Source of the DNA: Prevotella bivia DSM 20514
GTDB taxonomy: Bacteria; Bacteroidota; Bacteroidia; Bacteroidales; Bacteroidaceae
Direction of reading: 5' to 3'
Assembly (NCBI RefSeq): GCF_000262545.1
Contig: NZ_JH660660.1
Coordinates: 1,326,975-1,390,974 of the forward strand
Length of the DNA stretch: 64,000 nucleotides
Shown here: piece by piece, positions 51,280-62,678 of the stretch
Position numbering within the stretch: position 1 is the stretch's first letter
Layout: each line of letters begins with the position of its first letter
Program-made: the position numbers and the translations under genes
Notes under the pieces: generated by a model
Told to the model about the DNA's origin: nothing
Database searches by the model: none
What the model saw: the letters and a program-made list of their open reading frames with translations, nothing else

Positions 51280-54200
51280 ATGGCATACAATAAGAAAGCA
51301 GTCTTGGAGGGCAATACGGAAGCCATCCGTGTAATCCTCCGATTAGAAAAAGAACGACGTGAAGCCACCGAAGCCGAGAAAGTCCTGCTCAGAGGTTATC
51401 AAGGTTTCGGTGGTCTGAAATGCGTGTTGAACCGTTGTGATAATCCCGATGACCTCCGCTATTGGAGCGCATCGGAGCAAAACCTGTTCGCGCCTACCCA
51501 AAGGCTCAAACAGATGATTTACCGTGATGCCGTCGATGCCAGCACCGCCAAACGCTATTGGGAGAGTATCAAGGCAAGCGTACTGACCTCCTTCTATACC
51601 GACACCCGTATCGTCTCCGCCATTGCCGAAGCCCTTAGTGCTGCCGACGTGCAAGTAAGAAGGTGCTTAGACCCTTCAGCAGGTATGGGAGCCTTTACCG
51701 AAACCTTTGCCAAAAGTGCCGGTATGGTCGATGCGATGGAGAAAGACCTACTGACGGCGCGCATCACACAAGCCCTTCATCCTTACGGCAAGGATAATAT
51801 CTTTGTTCGGCAAGAACCCTTTGAAGCCATCGGAGAACTGGAAGAAAAGGACAAGTACGACCTGATTACCAGCAACATCCCCTTTGGCGACTTTATGGTT
51901 TATGACCGTAGTTATAGCAAGGGAGAGAATATCCTTAAACGGGAATCCACCAGAACCATTCACAATTATTTCTTTGTAAAAGGGCTGGACACTATCAAGG
52001 AGGGCGGACTTCTTGCATTTATTACCTCGCAGGGTGTATTGGACAGCCCCAAGAATGAAGCCATCCGCCGTTACCTCTTGCAGAATAGCCGTCTTATCTC
52101 CGCCATCCGCCTACCTTCGGGTATGTTCTCCGAGAATGCAGGTACGGATGTGGGCAGCGACCTGATTGTCCTGCAAAAACAATCGGGCAAGGAAATTGGT
52201 GAGGGCATCGAACAGCAGTTTGTACAAACCGCCTCTGTTCCCAAAGGCGACGGCTTTTCTATTGCGTTTAACCATAACTCCCTCTTTGAGGGCGAATGGA
52301 AGGACATTTCCCACCGCACGATTGCCACAGAGCGCACGATGGGTACAGACCCTTATGGTAAGCCCGCTTGGGAATATACGTTTGACGGCAGTATCGAGGA
52401 TATGGCTGACAGTCTGTGTACACAACTATCCTTGGAAGTGGAGCAGCGTTTCGACCGCAAGCTCTACGAAACCGGCATACCCATGACCGAGGAGGAATGG
52501 CAGGTACACGTGGACAAGATGGTGCAGAAAGTGCAAGGAGGTCTAAAAACAGAACAACCACCTCTGTTACAAGAATCCAAGGATAAGGAGGAAAAGAAAG
52601 AGGATAAGGAAGATGAAAAAGAAGAAGAAAATGCTTACAATTTGATGCCCGACAGCACTAAGAAGCAACTTCCCAAACTCTATGCAACAGAAAAGCAACT
52701 CATCGGCGACCGCACAGCATACGCTCGCTACTTTTTCCCTATGGGAGCCTATACCGCCTATATGCTGGAATACGACCCCAAGGAACGCATCGGCTTCGGA
52801 GCCGTTACGATGGGCTATGGTTGGGAACTTGGGTATATGTCCCTCAAAGAAATGGAGGAAGTCAAGATACACGGATTGGGTATAGAACGGGACTTATACT
52901 TCAAACCCACTAAATTGCACGAGATAGCAGAACTGGAAGAGATTGTCAGAGGACAATACACTAAAGAACCCATCATTGAGGAAATCAAGGATGAAAGCCG
53001 TCAGGAAGTGCAGAAACCTGTACAGGAAGACAATCAACCACAAGCAATGGTAGAACAAGTCGAGGAGGTTTTGAAAGTCGAAGAAGCTGCGCCAGTTTTA
53101 CATACAGAGCCTGAAACCGAACCAGCCCCAGAAGGTGTCCCCGTAATTACCCTTCAAAGACAATACGAACAAGAAAGCCGTGAAATTCGCACAGACGTGG
53201 AAGCCCCACGCGAGATGAACGGTCAGACGGTATTCTTTGATGAAGACCATCATCCGATTATGGATAGCACCATAGAGACAGAAGCCATGGAACAGTTCTT
53301 GTTTGCCCCAGAGGAATATAGTCTTTGGACACAAGATGTAGCCCGTGTAAATAATGAAATCAAAGAGGCTGCTCAACAAAAGAAGGTCAGCGATAACCAA
53401 CCACTTTCTGCGAGCAGGCAACCCAAGCCGGCAAGAAGCACGCCAAGCAGTTCCCGCAGAAGCAAGAAAACTGCATCTGCTCCCGTCAGAGAGCCCTCGC
53501 TCTTTGACTTTATGGAGGAAGCCGAACCTCGCAAGCCACAGCCCATAGCAGAGGTTAAGAAAGAGTTTGATGCTTCACCGCGTCCGTTCCTTTCTTCTCC
53601 CGACTCACATTTGCGTGACGGCTCGATAGTCGTACAGAATGGGCAGGTAGGTTTCCTGTCTGACTTGAAACGACATCCTACCTTCAACCCGATGGACTTA
53701 CCCTTTGCTCAGCTCTCACGGCTGAAAGCATATATTGAGATTAGGGAGAGTTATCACCGACTCTATGATTATGAGGCGAACAACCAAGCGGAGGACAAGG
53801 AAGAGCGTGAGAAACTCAATCGGCTTTATGACGGCTATGTAGGTCGTTGGGGGTACTTCAACCAGAAGACAAACACCGATGTCATCAAGATGGATGCCAC
53901 CGGAGTGGAAATGCTGTTCTTGGAACGCTCCGAGAACGGCAAGTACATCAAGGCGGACATCTTCGACCACCCGACGGCTTTTTCCACCTCCGAACTGTCC
54001 ATAGCTTCAGACCCGATGGAGGCATTGGGCGCATCACTCAACAAATACGGCACGGTGGAGCTTGACTATATGAGTTCTTTGCTTCCCGATATGGAAGAGA
54101 GCGATATGCTTTCTGCTTTGGAAGGACGCATCTTCTACAATCCCGAAGAGGACAGCTATGAGGTAGCCGACAAGTTTATTTCTGGCAATGTGATTGAAAA

Positions 54201-57200
54201 GGCGGAGCGTATCGAGTCGTGGCTCTTGGATCATCCGGAGCATGAGGAAGCGAAACAGAGTCTGACTGCCCTGCGTGCCGCCACTCCCACGCCCATTCCC
54301 TTTGCTGATTTGGATTTCAACCTCGGTGAACGCTGGATACCCGCGAAAGTCTATGGCAAGTTCGCCTCGGAGTTCTTCGAGACGGACATCAGGGTGAGTT
54401 ATCATTCTAATATGGACGAGTATGCCATTGGCTGCGACCAAAAGAACGGTAATATCTGGCACAAATATGCTGTACAAGGTGAGTTTAGACGCTATGACGG
54501 ACTCAATTTATTGAAGCACGCACTTCACAATACCATTCCTGACATTAACAAAAGCAAGACCATACTTGATGCGGAGGGTAATGAGAAGACGATTAAGGTT
54601 CGTGACGGTCATGCCATACAGATGGCAAATGCCAAGATTGAGGAAATCAGACAAGGCTTTGTAGATTGGCTCGGACGGACACCCGACACGTTCAAGGAGC
54701 AGCTCTCTGACCGTTACAACCGCCTTTTTAACTGCTTTGTGCGTCCCAACTTCGACGGTACGCATCAGTCGTTTCCCGACCTCGACCTTAAAAGATTGGG
54801 CATACAAGACCTTTATAAGAGTCAGAAAGATGCCGTGTGGATGCTGAAGACCAATGGAGGTGGTATCTGCGACCACGAGGTCGGTGCAGGTAAGACGCTT
54901 ATCATGTGTACAGCAGCCTACGAGATGAAGCGGTTGGGATTGGCTAACAAACCGATGATTATTGGACTCAAAGCAAATGTATTCGATATTGCCGACACTT
55001 TTCGCAAGGCTTATCCCAATGCCAAGATACTCTATCCGGGAAAGAATGACTTCAGCAAGCAGAATCGCCAACGCATCTTCAATGACATCAAGAATAATGA
55101 TTGGGACTGCATTATCCTCACGCATGAGCAGTTCGGCATGATACCGCAAGCATTGGAGATACAAGAAGCGATTTTGCAGAAAGAAAAAGATTCTGTAGAA
55201 GATAATCTTGAAGTGCTCCGTATGCAGGGAGCGGACATCTCCCGTGCCATGCTCAAAGGCTTAGAAAAACGTAAGCAGACCTTGGAAGCCAAGTTACAGG
55301 ACATTCAAGACAGCATTGCCGAGCGCAAGGACGATGCCGTGGACTTTAAGATGATGGGTATTGACCACCTTTTTGTAGATGAAAGCCACCAATTCAAGAA
55401 CCTGATGTTCAATACTCGCCACGACAGAGTGTCGGGCTTGGGCAATCCGGATGGCTCACAGCGTGCGCTCAATATGCTCTTTGCCATTCGCACCATACAG
55501 GAGCGGTCAGGCAAGGACTTGGGAGCAACTTTTCTTTCGGGAACTACTATCAGTAATTCGCTAACAGAATTATATTTGCTCTTCAAATACTTGCGCCCGC
55601 AAGCCTTGGAGAAGCAGGGCATTAACAGTTTCGACGCATGGGCTGCGGTCTTTGCCAAGAAGTCCACTGACTATGAGTTTTCCATCACCAATGAGATTAT
55701 TCAGAAGGAACGCTTCAGAACCTTTATTAAAGTGCCTGAACTTGCCTCGTTCTATGCGGAGATTTGCGATTTCCGCACAGCAAAGGATATAGGCATCGAT
55801 CGTCCCGAAAAAAACGAGATACTCCATAACATTCCGCCGACACCTGAACAGGAGGAGTTTATCGGCAAGTTGATGGAGTTTGCCAAAAACGGTGATGCCA
55901 CGCTTTTGGGGCGTGCGCCGTTGAGCGAGAGTGAGGAAAAGGCAAAGATGCTGATTGCAACTGATTACGCCCGCAAAATGAGCCTGGATCTACGCATGAT
56001 AGACGAAAACGGGTACTCGGATCATATTGACAACAAGGCAAGCCATTGTGCAAAGCTACTTAATGACTACTATCAGAAGTATGATGCACAGAAGGGTACG
56101 CAGTTTGTGTTCTCTGACTTGGGTACTTACAAGCCCGGCGGAGACTTTAATATCTATTCTGAGGTGAAGCGTAAATTGGTAGAAGATTATCATATCCCGT
56201 CTTACGAGATACGCTTTATTCAGGAGTGCAAGAACGAGAAAGCCAAAAAAGCGATGGTAGAAGCGATGAATCGTGGAGACATCCGCATCATTTTCGGTTC
56301 TACTTCTATGCTTGGAACGGGTGTCAACGCCCAGCAGCGTGCGGTGGCGGTGCATCAACTTGATACACCCTGGCGACCCTCAGATTTGGAGCAGCGAAAT
56401 GGTCGGGCAATTCGTAAAGGTAATATGGTTGCCAAAGAATTTGCTGACAACAAGGTCGATGTGATTATCTATGCCGTGGAGCGGTCGTTGGACAGTTATA
56501 AGTTCAACCTACTACATAACAAGCAATTGTTTATCAATCAGTTGAAGACCAACACGCTCGGTAGTCGTACCATTGACGAGGGATCGATGGACGAGGATAG
56601 CGGTATGAACTTTTCAGAGTATGTTGCCGTGCTATCTGGTAATACGGACTTGTTAGAGAAAGCCAAACTCGACAAGAAGATTGCCACGCTGGAATCAGAG
56701 CGTAAGAATTTCCTCCGTGAGCGTGATGCCGCAACGGGCAAGTTGGCGGAGATTGACAGCTCCGTGTCTTTCCATTCAGACAAGATCAAGGAAGCCAAGG
56801 CAGACTTGGCGTGCTTTGAGAAGCGTGTGGAGCGTGACAAAGAAGGTAATCCTATCAATAAACTTGTCATTAAAGGTGTGGAGGACAGTACCGACATAAA
56901 GGTCATCGCCGCCCGTCTGCATGAGATAGAGGAAAAGGCTCGTACCAAGAGCGAGTACAACAAGATTGGCGAGGTTTACGGCTTTTCCATCATGGTCAAG
57001 ACGGAGAGCAGTTCAAAGGATCTGTTTGATTGCTCGATAAACCGCTTCTTTGTCAAGGGACAGGAGAGCATCTACTATACTTATAATAACGGTAAGTTAG
57101 CGGCAGACCCGAAACTTGCCTGCGAGAACTTCGTAAATGCCTTGGAGCGTATCCCTAAGGTGATAGAGTCGCATGAGAAGGAAATGGCAAAGGTCGTGAC

Positions 57201-57498
57201 CAACAAAGACGTTTACACCAACATTGCCAACAGTTCTTGGAAGAAAGAGGACGAGCTTCGCTCACTCAAAGGTGAGGCAGCAGAACTTGACAGAAAAATT
57301 GCACTTACATTGAACGAACCAAATGAAGAAAATGAAAAATCAAACGAAAATGACCAACCCGAGTATTTAAGACAAAATAGTAGTAATAGCCCAAATACTA
57401 AAAAGGAAGAGGAGGGGGTAATTTATTCAAGTTCTATGAATAATAGAAACAAACAAGAAGAAAGTAAGGGATATATTGTAAAATCCAGACTGAGATAA
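51280..57498 (+). CDS. Giant N6-adenine methylase-like/SNF2-type helicase (DarB-like antirestriction protein)
   Basis: This 2072-residue cytoplasmic protein begins with a class I methylase-like domain: motif [14 protein letters not shown] near residue 130 and NIPFGD near 198, where adenine methylases have NPPF. A long variable middle (430-760) is rich in Glu, Gln and Pro. The helicase half follows: Walker [14 protein letters not shown] near 1205, DESH near 1366, and motifs [23 protein letters not shown] and [11 protein letters not shown] near 1690-1710. A coiled coil and low-complexity tail end it. Architecture and size match DarB of phage P1 and element-borne relatives that protect incoming DNA from restriction. 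The altered NIPF motif leaves methylase activity uncertain. Confidence 0.85.
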   Translation: MAYNKKAVLEGNTEAIRVILRLEKERREATEAEKVLLRGYQGFGGLKCVLNRCDNPDDLRYWSASEQNLFAPTQRLKQMIYRDAVDASTAKRYWESIKASVLTSFYTDTRIVSAIAEALSAADVQVRRCLDPSAGMGAFTETFAKSAGMVDAMEKDLLTARITQALHPYGKDNIFVRQEPFEAIGELEEKDKYDLITSNIPFGDFMVYDRSYSKGENILKRESTRTIHNYFFVKGLDTIKEGGLLAFITSQGVLDSPKNEAIRRYLLQNSRLISAIRLPSGMFSENAGTDVGSDLIVLQKQSGKEIGEGIEQQFVQTASVPKGDGFSIAFNHNSLFEGEWKDISHRTIATERTMGTDPYGKPAWEYTFDGSIEDMADSLCTQLSLEVEQRFDRKLYETGIPMTEEEWQVHVDKMVQKVQGGLKTEQPPLLQESKDKEEKKEDKEDEKEEENAYNLMPDSTKKQLPKLYATEKQLIGDRTAYARYFFPMGAYTAYMLEYDPKERIGFGAVTMGYGWELGYMSLKEMEEVKIHGLGIERDLYFKPTKLHEIAELEEIVRGQYTKEPIIEEIKDESRQEVQKPVQEDNQPQAMVEQVEEVLKVEEAAPVLHTEPETEPAPEGVPVITLQRQYEQESREIRTDVEAPREMNGQTVFFDEDHHPIMDSTIETEAMEQFLFAPEEYSLWTQDVARVNNEIKEAAQQKKVSDNQPLSASRQPKPARSTPSSSRRSKKTASAPVREPSLFDFMEEAEPRKPQPIAEVKKEFDASPRPFLSSPDSHLRDGSIVVQNGQVGFLSDLKRHPTFNPMDLPFAQLSRLKAYIEIRESYHRLYDYEANNQAEDKEEREKLNRLYDGYVGRWGYFNQKTNTDVIKMDATGVEMLFLERSENGKYIKADIFDHPTAFSTSELSIASDPMEALGASLNKYGTVELDYMSSLLPDMEESDMLSALEGRIFYNPEEDSYEVADKFISGNVIEKAERIESWLLDHPEHEEAKQSLTALRAATPTPIPFADLDFNLGERWIPAKVYGKFASEFFETDIRVSYHSNMDEYAIGCDQKNGNIWHKYAVQGEFRRYDGLNLLKHALHNTIPDINKSKTILDAEGNEKTIKVRDGHAIQMANAKIEEIRQGFVDWLGRTPDTFKEQLSDRYNRLFNCFVRPNFDGTHQSFPDLDLKRLGIQDLYKSQKDAVWMLKTNGGGICDHEVGAGKTLIMCTAAYEMKRLGLANKPMIIGLKANVFDIADTFRKAYPNAKILYPGKNDFSKQNRQRIFNDIKNNDWDCIILTHEQFGMIPQALEIQEAILQKEKDSVEDNLEVLRMQGADISRAMLKGLEKRKQTLEAKLQDIQDSIAERKDDAVDFKMMGIDHLFVDESHQFKNLMFNTRHDRVSGLGNPDGSQRALNMLFAIRTIQERSGKDLGATFLSGTTISNSLTELYLLFKYLRPQALEKQGINSFDAWAAVFAKKSTDYEFSITNEIIQKERFRTFIKVPELASFYAEICDFRTAKDIGIDRPEKNEILHNIPPTPEQEEFIGKLMEFAKNGDATLLGRAPLSESEEKAKMLIATDYARKMSLDLRMIDENGYSDHIDNKASHCAKLLNDYYQKYDAQKGTQFVFSDLGTYKPGGDFNIYSEVKRKLVEDYHIPSYEIRFIQECKNEKAKKAMVEAMNRGDIRIIFGSTSMLGTGVNAQQRAVAVHQLDTPWRPSDLEQRNGRAIRKGNMVAKEFADNKVDVIIYAVERSLDSYKFNLLHNKQLFINQLKTNTLGSRTIDEGSMDEDSGMNFSEYVAVLSGNTDLLEKAKLDKKIATLESERKNFLRERDAATGKLAEIDSSVSFHSDKIKEAKADLACFEKRVERDKEGNPINKLVIKGVEDSTDIKVIAARLHEIEEKARTKSEYNKIGEVYGFSIMVKTESSSKDLFDCSINRFFVKGQESIYYTYNNGKLAADPKLACENFVNALERIPKVIESHEKEMAKVVTNKDVYTNIANSSWKKEDELRSLKGEAAELDRKIALTLNEPNEENEKSNENDQPEYLRQNSSNSPNTKKEEEGVIYSSSMNNRNKQEESKGYIVKSRLR

Positions 57499-57502
57499 AT
57501 AG

Positions 57503-57532
57503 CGATGGTGTATCATAATTGATACACCATCG
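57503..57532. terminator. Bidirectional terminator hairpin
   Basis: CGATGGTGTATCA (57503-57515) and TGATACACCATCG (57520-57532) form a perfect 13-bp stem with a 4-base loop between convergent genes. Confidence 0.8.
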
Positions 57533-58421
57533 TATTATATTATTTCCACAAAGAGTATTCTCTCCATTTTTCAGGAAAGCCCATATCTTTCAAAACTACC
57601 AATTTGGGAGATTTGTCCAATAGGGTGAGCAAACTCTTTCTAAATGAGCTATCAGGACTGATTATTTGCTGCAAATACAAAATTACAGATAAGTAGGCAA
57701 ACAACTTATTGTCCCTTATCGTTGCAGCTTCTTGCTTTGACAAGAAAGGATAATTCGTTCTATAAGGAAACTTCAAGGCTATTGTAAAGCGGCGATTCCA
57801 TACACGACTATGATGGGCACAAGTATTGCGTAAAGACGATAAACCGTGCATCCAATTCTTCAAAATATCGACATTGTATAGTCCCAAATCTCTGCAGATT
57901 GTTTTACTAGAAGGATTATTCTTGTCCAAAGCAAAAAACAACTTACTCAATGTTCCCATAGAAACAACCTCTAAGGTCATCCACGCTGGCGGAAAAGCAG
58001 GTTCGCTATACTTTTGATAATAATGAGCTATAAATTCCTCATTACTTCGCTTGACCTCTTTCATTAAATCCCCTACAACAGGTTTATCATCTATAATCTC
58101 GTTGCGTGTCAATGCGATAAACTTATCGTGCTGAAAGTATAACTTATGATTGAGAAACCAAAAGGCGTCATTTTCATCAACGGAATAAGTTAAGGCGATT
58201 CTTGTTCTTAATGCCACCTCGATTTTTTCAATGGCATTGAAGATTAAAGAGCGTAAACGCCTATCAAAACAATAAAGGTCTATCACATCTTGAAAAGAAA
58301 TGTCCTTTCTCAGAAATTCGTGATTAGCACCTTCCCCGTTATTTTGGGTCAGTCGTAAAACCCAGTTGCATCCCTCTCTCCTTATGCACATAATTTCATA
58401 AGTATTTGTTATCTTTGCATC

Positions 58422-58766
58422 ATGAAGACCGAGCAATTGTTGCGTTGTATCTTTCCAGAGATACTCGCAGATTATTTTGATGTGATAGATATCCAAGAGA
58501 GTATTTCCCAGATAGACTTCTGGTTGGATGAGCGTAACTTTATGGAAGAAGCAGACCGCAAGGCTGGCACAGTAAGCAGTTACGGCTTTACCGCCGAACG
58601 GGTTGTCCATGACTTTCCCCTTCGTGGCAAGCCAGTTTACCTTCATGTCCGCCGTCGAAAATGGCGTGACAGTTCCACGGGTGAGATATTCAGTTATTCT
58701 TACGATGACCTGACGGCTGAGGGCAGCAAACTATCCCCTGAGTTCGTTTCTTTTTTAAAAGAATAG
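58422..58766 (+). CDS. ISAon1-type transposase, N-terminal ORF
   Basis: The 114-residue protein (MKTEQLLRCIFPEILADYFD) matches the N-terminal region protein of ISAon1-like elements. Its C-terminal part VYLHVRRRKWRDSSTGEIFS is basic and could bind the terminal repeats. It ends at TAG 58764-58766 just after a TTTTTTAAAAG run, inside the overlap with the main transposase frame. Confidence 0.8.
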   Translation: MKTEQLLRCIFPEILADYFDVIDIQESISQIDFWLDERNFMEEADRKAGTVSSYGFTAERVVHDFPLRGKPVYLHVRRRKWRDSSTGEIFSYSYDDLTAEGSKLSPEFVSFLKE

Positions 58767-59751
58767 AATTGAGTCTACTGCGGAGAGCATTACAGGTATC
58801 GGCTCTCATTATGGCGTAGACGGTAAGCAGCTTTCCACCCAATACAAGGAGCATTTCAGCGATTATCGCCAGTGGGAGCAGTTGTCGCATGCGGGAGACT
58901 GGCTGCTGTTTGATGAGAACCTGGGAGAGAGCCTGAGTATCGATGAGACTTGTCTGAGCAGCGGTGAGGTCTATACGTTTCTGACCAACAAGGCTGGCAA
59001 AGGTGGCAGGGGTACGCTGGTAGCTGTGGTCAGGGGAACAAAAGCCGAAGATGTGATCCGTGTTCTGGAAAAGATTGACCTTTCCAAAAGAAAGACTGTC
59101 AAGGAGATAACGCTCGACTTGTCTTCCTCTATGATGATCATTGCGCGCACGGTGTTCCCCAAGGCACTCATCACCAGTGACAGGTTTCATGTGCAGAAAC
59201 TTTACTATGACGCTTTGGACGACATGCGTATAGCCTATCGGTGGATGGCAAGGGACAGAGAAAATGAGGAGATGAAGGAAGCCAAAGCCAAGAACGAAAC
59301 CTACAAGCCATTCAGATATAGCAACGGTGACACACGCAAGCAACTGCTTGCCAGGGCGAAGTTTATACTGACTAAACACAAGTCCAAGTGGACAGAATCG
59401 CAAAGGCTAAGGGCGGAAATAATCTTTGAAAACTACCCCGAACTCAAAAAAGCCTATGACCTGGCCATGGAACTTACCGATATTTATAATGCCAGAAGCA
59501 TCAAGGACGCGGCAAGATTGAAACTGGCTAAGTGGTTTAATAAGGTAGAGAAGTTGGGCGTGGATAATTTCTATACGGTGATTGACACCTTTAAGAACCA
59601 TTATGATAGCATACTGAATTTCTTTGTCAACAGAGCCACAAATGCCAATGCTGAATCCTTCAATGCAAAAGTCAAAGCCTTCAGGGCACAGTTCAGGGGA
59701 GTAACGGATATTCCTTTCTTCCTTTACAGGCTTATGAAATTATGTGCATGA
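58759..59751 (+). CDS. ISAon1-type DDE transposase, main ORF
   Basis: The first in-frame ATG is at 58882 (289 residues). Recognisable transposase sequence starts earlier at 58759 (KNRIESTAESITGIGSHYGV), which implies expression as a fusion with the first ORF by frameshifting at the A/T run. The ISL3-like DDE domain includes SIDETCLSSGEVYTFLTNKA with the first Asp, EITLDLSSSMMIIAR with the second, and NANAESFNAKVKAF with the final Glu. It cuts and pastes the element. The reading frame is intact. Confidence 0.82.
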   Translation, partial: KNRIESTAESITGIGSHYGVDGKQLSTQYKEHFSDYRQWEQLSHAGDWLLFDENLGESLSIDETCLSSGEVYTFLTNKAGKGGRGTLVAVVRGTKAEDVIRVLEKIDLSKRKTVKEITLDLSSSMMIIARTVFPKALITSDRFHVQKLYYDALDDMRIAYRWMARDRENEEMKEAKAKNETYKPFRYSNGDTRKQLLARAKFILTKHKSKWTESQRLRAEIIFENYPELKKAYDLAMELTDIYNARSIKDAARLKLAKWFNKVEKLGVDNFYTVIDTFKNHYDSILNFFVNRATNANAESFNAKVKAFRAQFRGVTDIPFFLYRLMKLCA

Positions 59752-59962
59752 GAGGAGAGGGATGCAACTGGGTTTTACGACTGACCCGTTATTTTGAAAA
59801 GGGTATGTGTATGCTCGTAATCTATAATAACTTATATTATAAAGATATTGGGACGCAAGTTTTTCGTCTCCAATATTAAGTCCTCGATCGCATAACTTTT
59901 TAACCTGCTCAGATGTGTCTATGGGCTTCTTTTCGTACCTCATAACCGTATATAAACTCGAA

Positions 59963-60005
59963 GACCTCCCCGGGTGCGCTGTTCTGATGAGAAGCGTGGG
60001 AGGTC
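59963..60005 (-). ncRNA. Structured leader of the Abi gene (candidate regulatory or antitoxin RNA)
   Basis: On the minus strand GACCTCCC (60005-59998) pairs with GGGAGGTC (59970-59963). Inside it lie TTCT/AGAA with a CATC loop and a CGC/GCG stem, giving one long composite hairpin. It starts a few bases after the predicted transcription start and ends 19 bases before the abi ATG. A compact structured RNA exactly here is notable because Abi-type HEPN genes have been reported with adjacent structured RNAs (recollection, not checked). Confidence 0.5.
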
Positions 60006-60015
60006 ATATTGACTG

Positions 60016-60045
60016 CAAAGTTACTACTTTTTTTTGAATGCGCAA
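60016..60045 (-). promoter_or_regulatory. Promoter of the Abi leader and gene
   Basis: On the minus strand TTG (60045-60043) and TAACTTTG (60023-60016) are 19 bases apart. Transcription would begin near 60009, right before the structured leader. From 60046 to 60261 I see only a plus-strand TATCTTTG box at 60209-60216 without a gene behind it. Confidence 0.6.
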
Positions 60046-60261
60046 GGAAAATGCCGAAAAAATCATTGCAAGCGATGAATTTTCCATTAAAAGTAGCATC
60101 AAATGTAGAAATTACAAATATTTTTTGTCTGCAACCCTATCTTTATCGGTTCAATAGTTTCAAACAATATATGGTAAATTCCTTATCAAAGAAATAAGCG
60201 AGTACTGTTATCTTTGTGAGCGGTAAATCCGCAACTAACTTTTTACTTGTAAAGGTAATTA

Positions 60262-60297
60262 TTTTGTTGTGTAAACACTTGCATTTACACAACAAAA
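60262..60297. terminator. Terminator hairpin after the primase-helicase operon
   Basis: TTTTGTTGTGTAAA (60262-60275) pairs with TTTACACAACAAAA (60284-60297), a 14-bp stem with an 8-base loop. It lies 22 bases after the stop of the minus-strand HTH gene. Confidence 0.75.
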
Positions 60298-60318
60298 ATA
60301 ATCTAATCAGGAAATCAA

Positions 60319-60627
60319 TTACCAGCCATCTCGCTTCCGTACCATTTCATCTATCTCTTCCCGAAGGAAAAGCAATCGACCGTTAGCCTTGAGAAAGGGG
60401 ATTTTCCCTGCCCAAACCCAGTTATAGATGGTCTTCTGCTCCACTTTGAGTATCTTGGAAACGTCGATGATGTCCAAGTATTCGGGTTTCAATGGAGGGT
60501 GAATGGTCGTATCGACAGATTGCTCTTGCAAAAACAGCAGATGGTCAAGTTTACTCTCAACAGTCATCAGCTTGTCAAACAAGCGTTTCTGCCATGTATC
60601 TTCGGTTCTTTGGTCTATGTATGACAT
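60319..60627 (-). CDS. Excisionase-like HTH protein, last gene of the right-end operon
   Basis: The 102-residue protein has an N-terminal helix ([20 protein letters not shown]) and a C-terminal HTH_17 domain ([20 protein letters not shown], wing [19 protein letters not shown]). It overlaps the end of the primase-helicase gene by 13 bases. It probably assists excision or controls the operon, and is similar in plan to the HTH at 36994-37368. Confidence 0.82.
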   Translation of the reverse strand: MSYIDQRTEDTWQKRLFDKLMTVESKLDHLLFLQEQSVDTTIHPPLKPEYLDIIDVSKILKVEQKTIYNWVWAGKIPFLKANGRLLFLREEIDEMVRKRDGW

Positions 60628-62678
60628 AATTCTCCTTTTTGATAGTTACCACTTGTGTCTTGCGACAAGATACGCTGCTCTTTCATATAGGCAATGTACT
60701 TCTTTGCCGTTCGATCCTTGATTTCCATTTCACGCATCAACACATCGCACAACTCTTGATATGATAGCTTTAGTTTGGCACGGAATGCAGACTTTACAAC
60801 AGCCAACAGTTCATCGGTCTTGCGTTTTTCCTTATCCTCTTTCGACTTTTCTCCACGATAAACGTGCATATCGGCTTCCTTGTCCCATCCAAAAAGCATT
60901 ATCGGCACATCTAGCGGGCTTCCATCACGCACTTTCAATGCCTTGACGACCGAGTATTCGGGATTGTCATCTTTCTCGATGGAGAGAATGCCCGCAGCCT
61001 TGCGTTGCAGTTCAGACCCTATATGTCCTCTGAGTTTGATGCCGTTGGGTACAAAATGGAGTACGCAAATGATACAAGTATTGTAAATTCCTGCCAATCG
61101 ATAGAGTTCGTCCACGATGGCTATACTCTCTGTTTCGTCGTTGGCGGAGCGTATCAGGTCTGCTATACCGTCAATGACCACAAGATGAATTCCACTGTGT
61201 TTGTGATGAAACAAGTCCATACTCTCACGAATGATTTTCAGTCTGTCCTTGCGTGATAGCGATGCTAGATAGAGGGAATGATAAAACTCTGGCACGGACT
61301 TGATACCAGCCCTGCGAAGTGTCTTCTCCAAGTTCTTATAGAGTTGTGCCTCCGATTGCTCTGTATCGTAGTGAAGTACAGCCAATCCTTTGGGGTTGGC
61401 AGTTACTTCCAATCCCAAGGTTTGCTCTGCCTTTAATCGTTCTCTCCCAAGAGTGCCAGCAAGGATGGCGGCAATGTAGTTGCTTTTGCCTGTTCCTTCT
61501 CCACCTGTGATACAAAACAGATTGTCCTGCGTTCCAAGCGGAACACCATTTACTGCCACCACCGACTTTGAAGCGTCTGGCGGATTATCGTAGTCTATCT
61601 CACAAGATTGCAATATCATCATCGTCTGTGCATACATATTGGTGAACATATCATTAAGAAGCACTTTCAAGTCCTTTGCTTCATTGCCCAAGGCAAAGAA
61701 GTCCGATATATCCTTCTCCGACTTACCCCCTTGCAATGGTAAGGTTAGACTCAATACCTTGTATTGAGCAAATGCATCTGTCTGCCGTTTAGCTTCCCTT
61801 ACACCTGTCTCGTCCGTATCGTACAATATAATAATGTGTTGAAAGCGAAGCTGCAATCCTTCGATGATATTCTCAGGAATCTGTGCCGTCTCACTGTTGA
61901 AACAGATGGCGTTGAAACCATGAGCCGAAAGTGAAAGCACGTCTTTCTCCCCACCTGTGATGAAAACAACATCCCCTTTGCTGGGCAGCTGCTGGAAGCC
62001 AAAGACATAGTCGTTCACTTTCTCACCCCCATAAAGAAAGCGCAGCTTACTCTTAGGGCGATAGACTTTTACAAACTTCCCCATGCTATATCCAAACATA
62101 GGCTCATCATGTGTAGAACCAAGAGTAAACGGCTTTCCCTGATTGGAGACAGACTCATAGCGAGCAAGCGACTTTACATGAAAACGTTGCAGAGTCTTAG
62201 CATCAATGCCGTATTGCTCCCAATAGTCTAGTTCTTTGACATTGAAAGATTGCTCAATTAGCTTGTACCATTTTTTACCTTCCATCTTCTTGAGCTGGTT
62301 AGGTGGTTGTACTAAGGGTGGTTTGCAAGGCTTCATCATCATTGTGTGGGGATTACTATGTTCTTTCCTTTCAATGCAAATATTCAGCTGCAAGTCCCGA
62401 TTTATGGTTTCAAGCACCTTAACAAAGTCTTTCCTCACGTCCAGTCCGAGCATTGTGGCTGCAAACCAAAAGCAGTCGCCGGAGTAGGCATCGTTGCCAA
62501 AGTCCTTCATTCGGTAGCAGCCGGACTTGTTGTCGAGATAGATATTGCACGATGCACGCCTGTCGTCATACATAGGATTTCGGAAATTGCGCTTTGGCAC
62601 AAAGTCGATAGGCATATAGAAGCAGAACACATCCAGTCCTTTGTTGGTTCGGCTCAGTATTTCTTCTTTGATGTTCAT
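60615..62678 (-). CDS. Fused primase-helicase (Toprim plus RecA-like ATPase)
   Basis: The protein has 687 residues. A degenerate zinc-finger-like N-terminus ([20 protein letters not shown]) precedes a Toprim domain at about 230-300 ([34 protein letters not shown]). A RecA-like helicase domain follows: Walker [18 protein letters not shown] near 400 and Walker [14 protein letters not shown] near 505. A C-terminal winged-helix-like part includes [20 protein letters not shown]. The enzyme would prime and unwind DNA during replication of an excised element. It overlaps the upstream HTH gene by four bases. Confidence 0.85.
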   Translation of the reverse strand: MNIKEEILSRTNKGLDVFCFYMPIDFVPKRNFRNPMYDDRRASCNIYLDNKSGCYRMKDFGNDAYSGDCFWFAATMLGLDVRKDFVKVLETINRDLQLNICIERKEHSNPHTMMMKPCKPPLVQPPNQLKKMEGKKWYKLIEQSFNVKELDYWEQYGIDAKTLQRFHVKSLARYESVSNQGKPFTLGSTHDEPMFGYSMGKFVKVYRPKSKLRFLYGGEKVNDYVFGFQQLPSKGDVVFITGGEKDVLSLSAHGFNAICFNSETAQIPENIIEGLQLRFQHIIILYDTDETGVREAKRQTDAFAQYKVLSLTLPLQGGKSEKDISDFFALGNEAKDLKVLLNDMFTNMYAQTMMILQSCEIDYDNPPDASKSVVAVNGVPLGTQDNLFCITGGEGTGKSNYIAAILAGTLGRERLKAEQTLGLEVTANPKGLAVLHYDTEQSEAQLYKNLEKTLRRAGIKSVPEFYHSLYLASLSRKDRLKIIRESMDLFHHKHSGIHLVVIDGIADLIRSANDETESIAIVDELYRLAGIYNTCIICVLHFVPNGIKLRGHIGSELQRKAAGILSIEKDDNPEYSVVKALKVRDGSPLDVPIMLFGWDKEADMHVYRGEKSKEDKEKRKTDELLAVVKSAFRAKLKLSYQELCDVLMREMEIKDRTAKKYIAYMKEQRILSQDTSGNYQKGELCHT

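Larger units (their letters stand above)
58346..59787 (+). mobile_element. Complete ISL3-group (ISAon1-like) insertion sequence, 1442 bp
   Basis: Terminal inverted repeats begin GGGTCAGTCGTAAAACCCAG and are nearly identical over about 57 bases at the two ends (few mismatches near TCTCTCCTT/TCTCCTCTC). The element is flanked by an 8-base target duplication GTTATTTT (58338-58345 and 59788-59795). It carries two plus-strand ORFs in different frames. The low divergence of the repeats and intact duplication suggest a recent insertion. Confidence 0.92.
57540..59943 (-). pseudogene. Abi-family (AbiD/AbiF, HEPN) phage-defence gene broken by an insertion sequence
   Basis: The gene is split by the IS at 58346-59787. 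The first 52 residues lie at 59943-59788 (starting MRYEKKPIDTSEQVKKLCDR) and the rest at 58345-57540. Removing the IS and one copy of the 8-base duplication joins YPFQNN directly to GEGANHEF in frame, giving about 320 residues, normal for the Abi_2 family. The C-terminal half has the HEPN signature R-x4-H in LSSLRNTCAHHSRVW, a ribonuclease motif of abortive-infection proteins. The 57540-58646 frame that runs into the IS is a chance fusion. Promoter and a structured leader remain upstream, so only the protein is inactivated. Confidence 0.85.

Noticed and set aside
57540..58646. Single 368-residue Abi protein frame
   Set aside because: Its first 100 residues are encoded by the inverted repeat and body of the IS; the authentic N-terminus lies on the other side at 59943.
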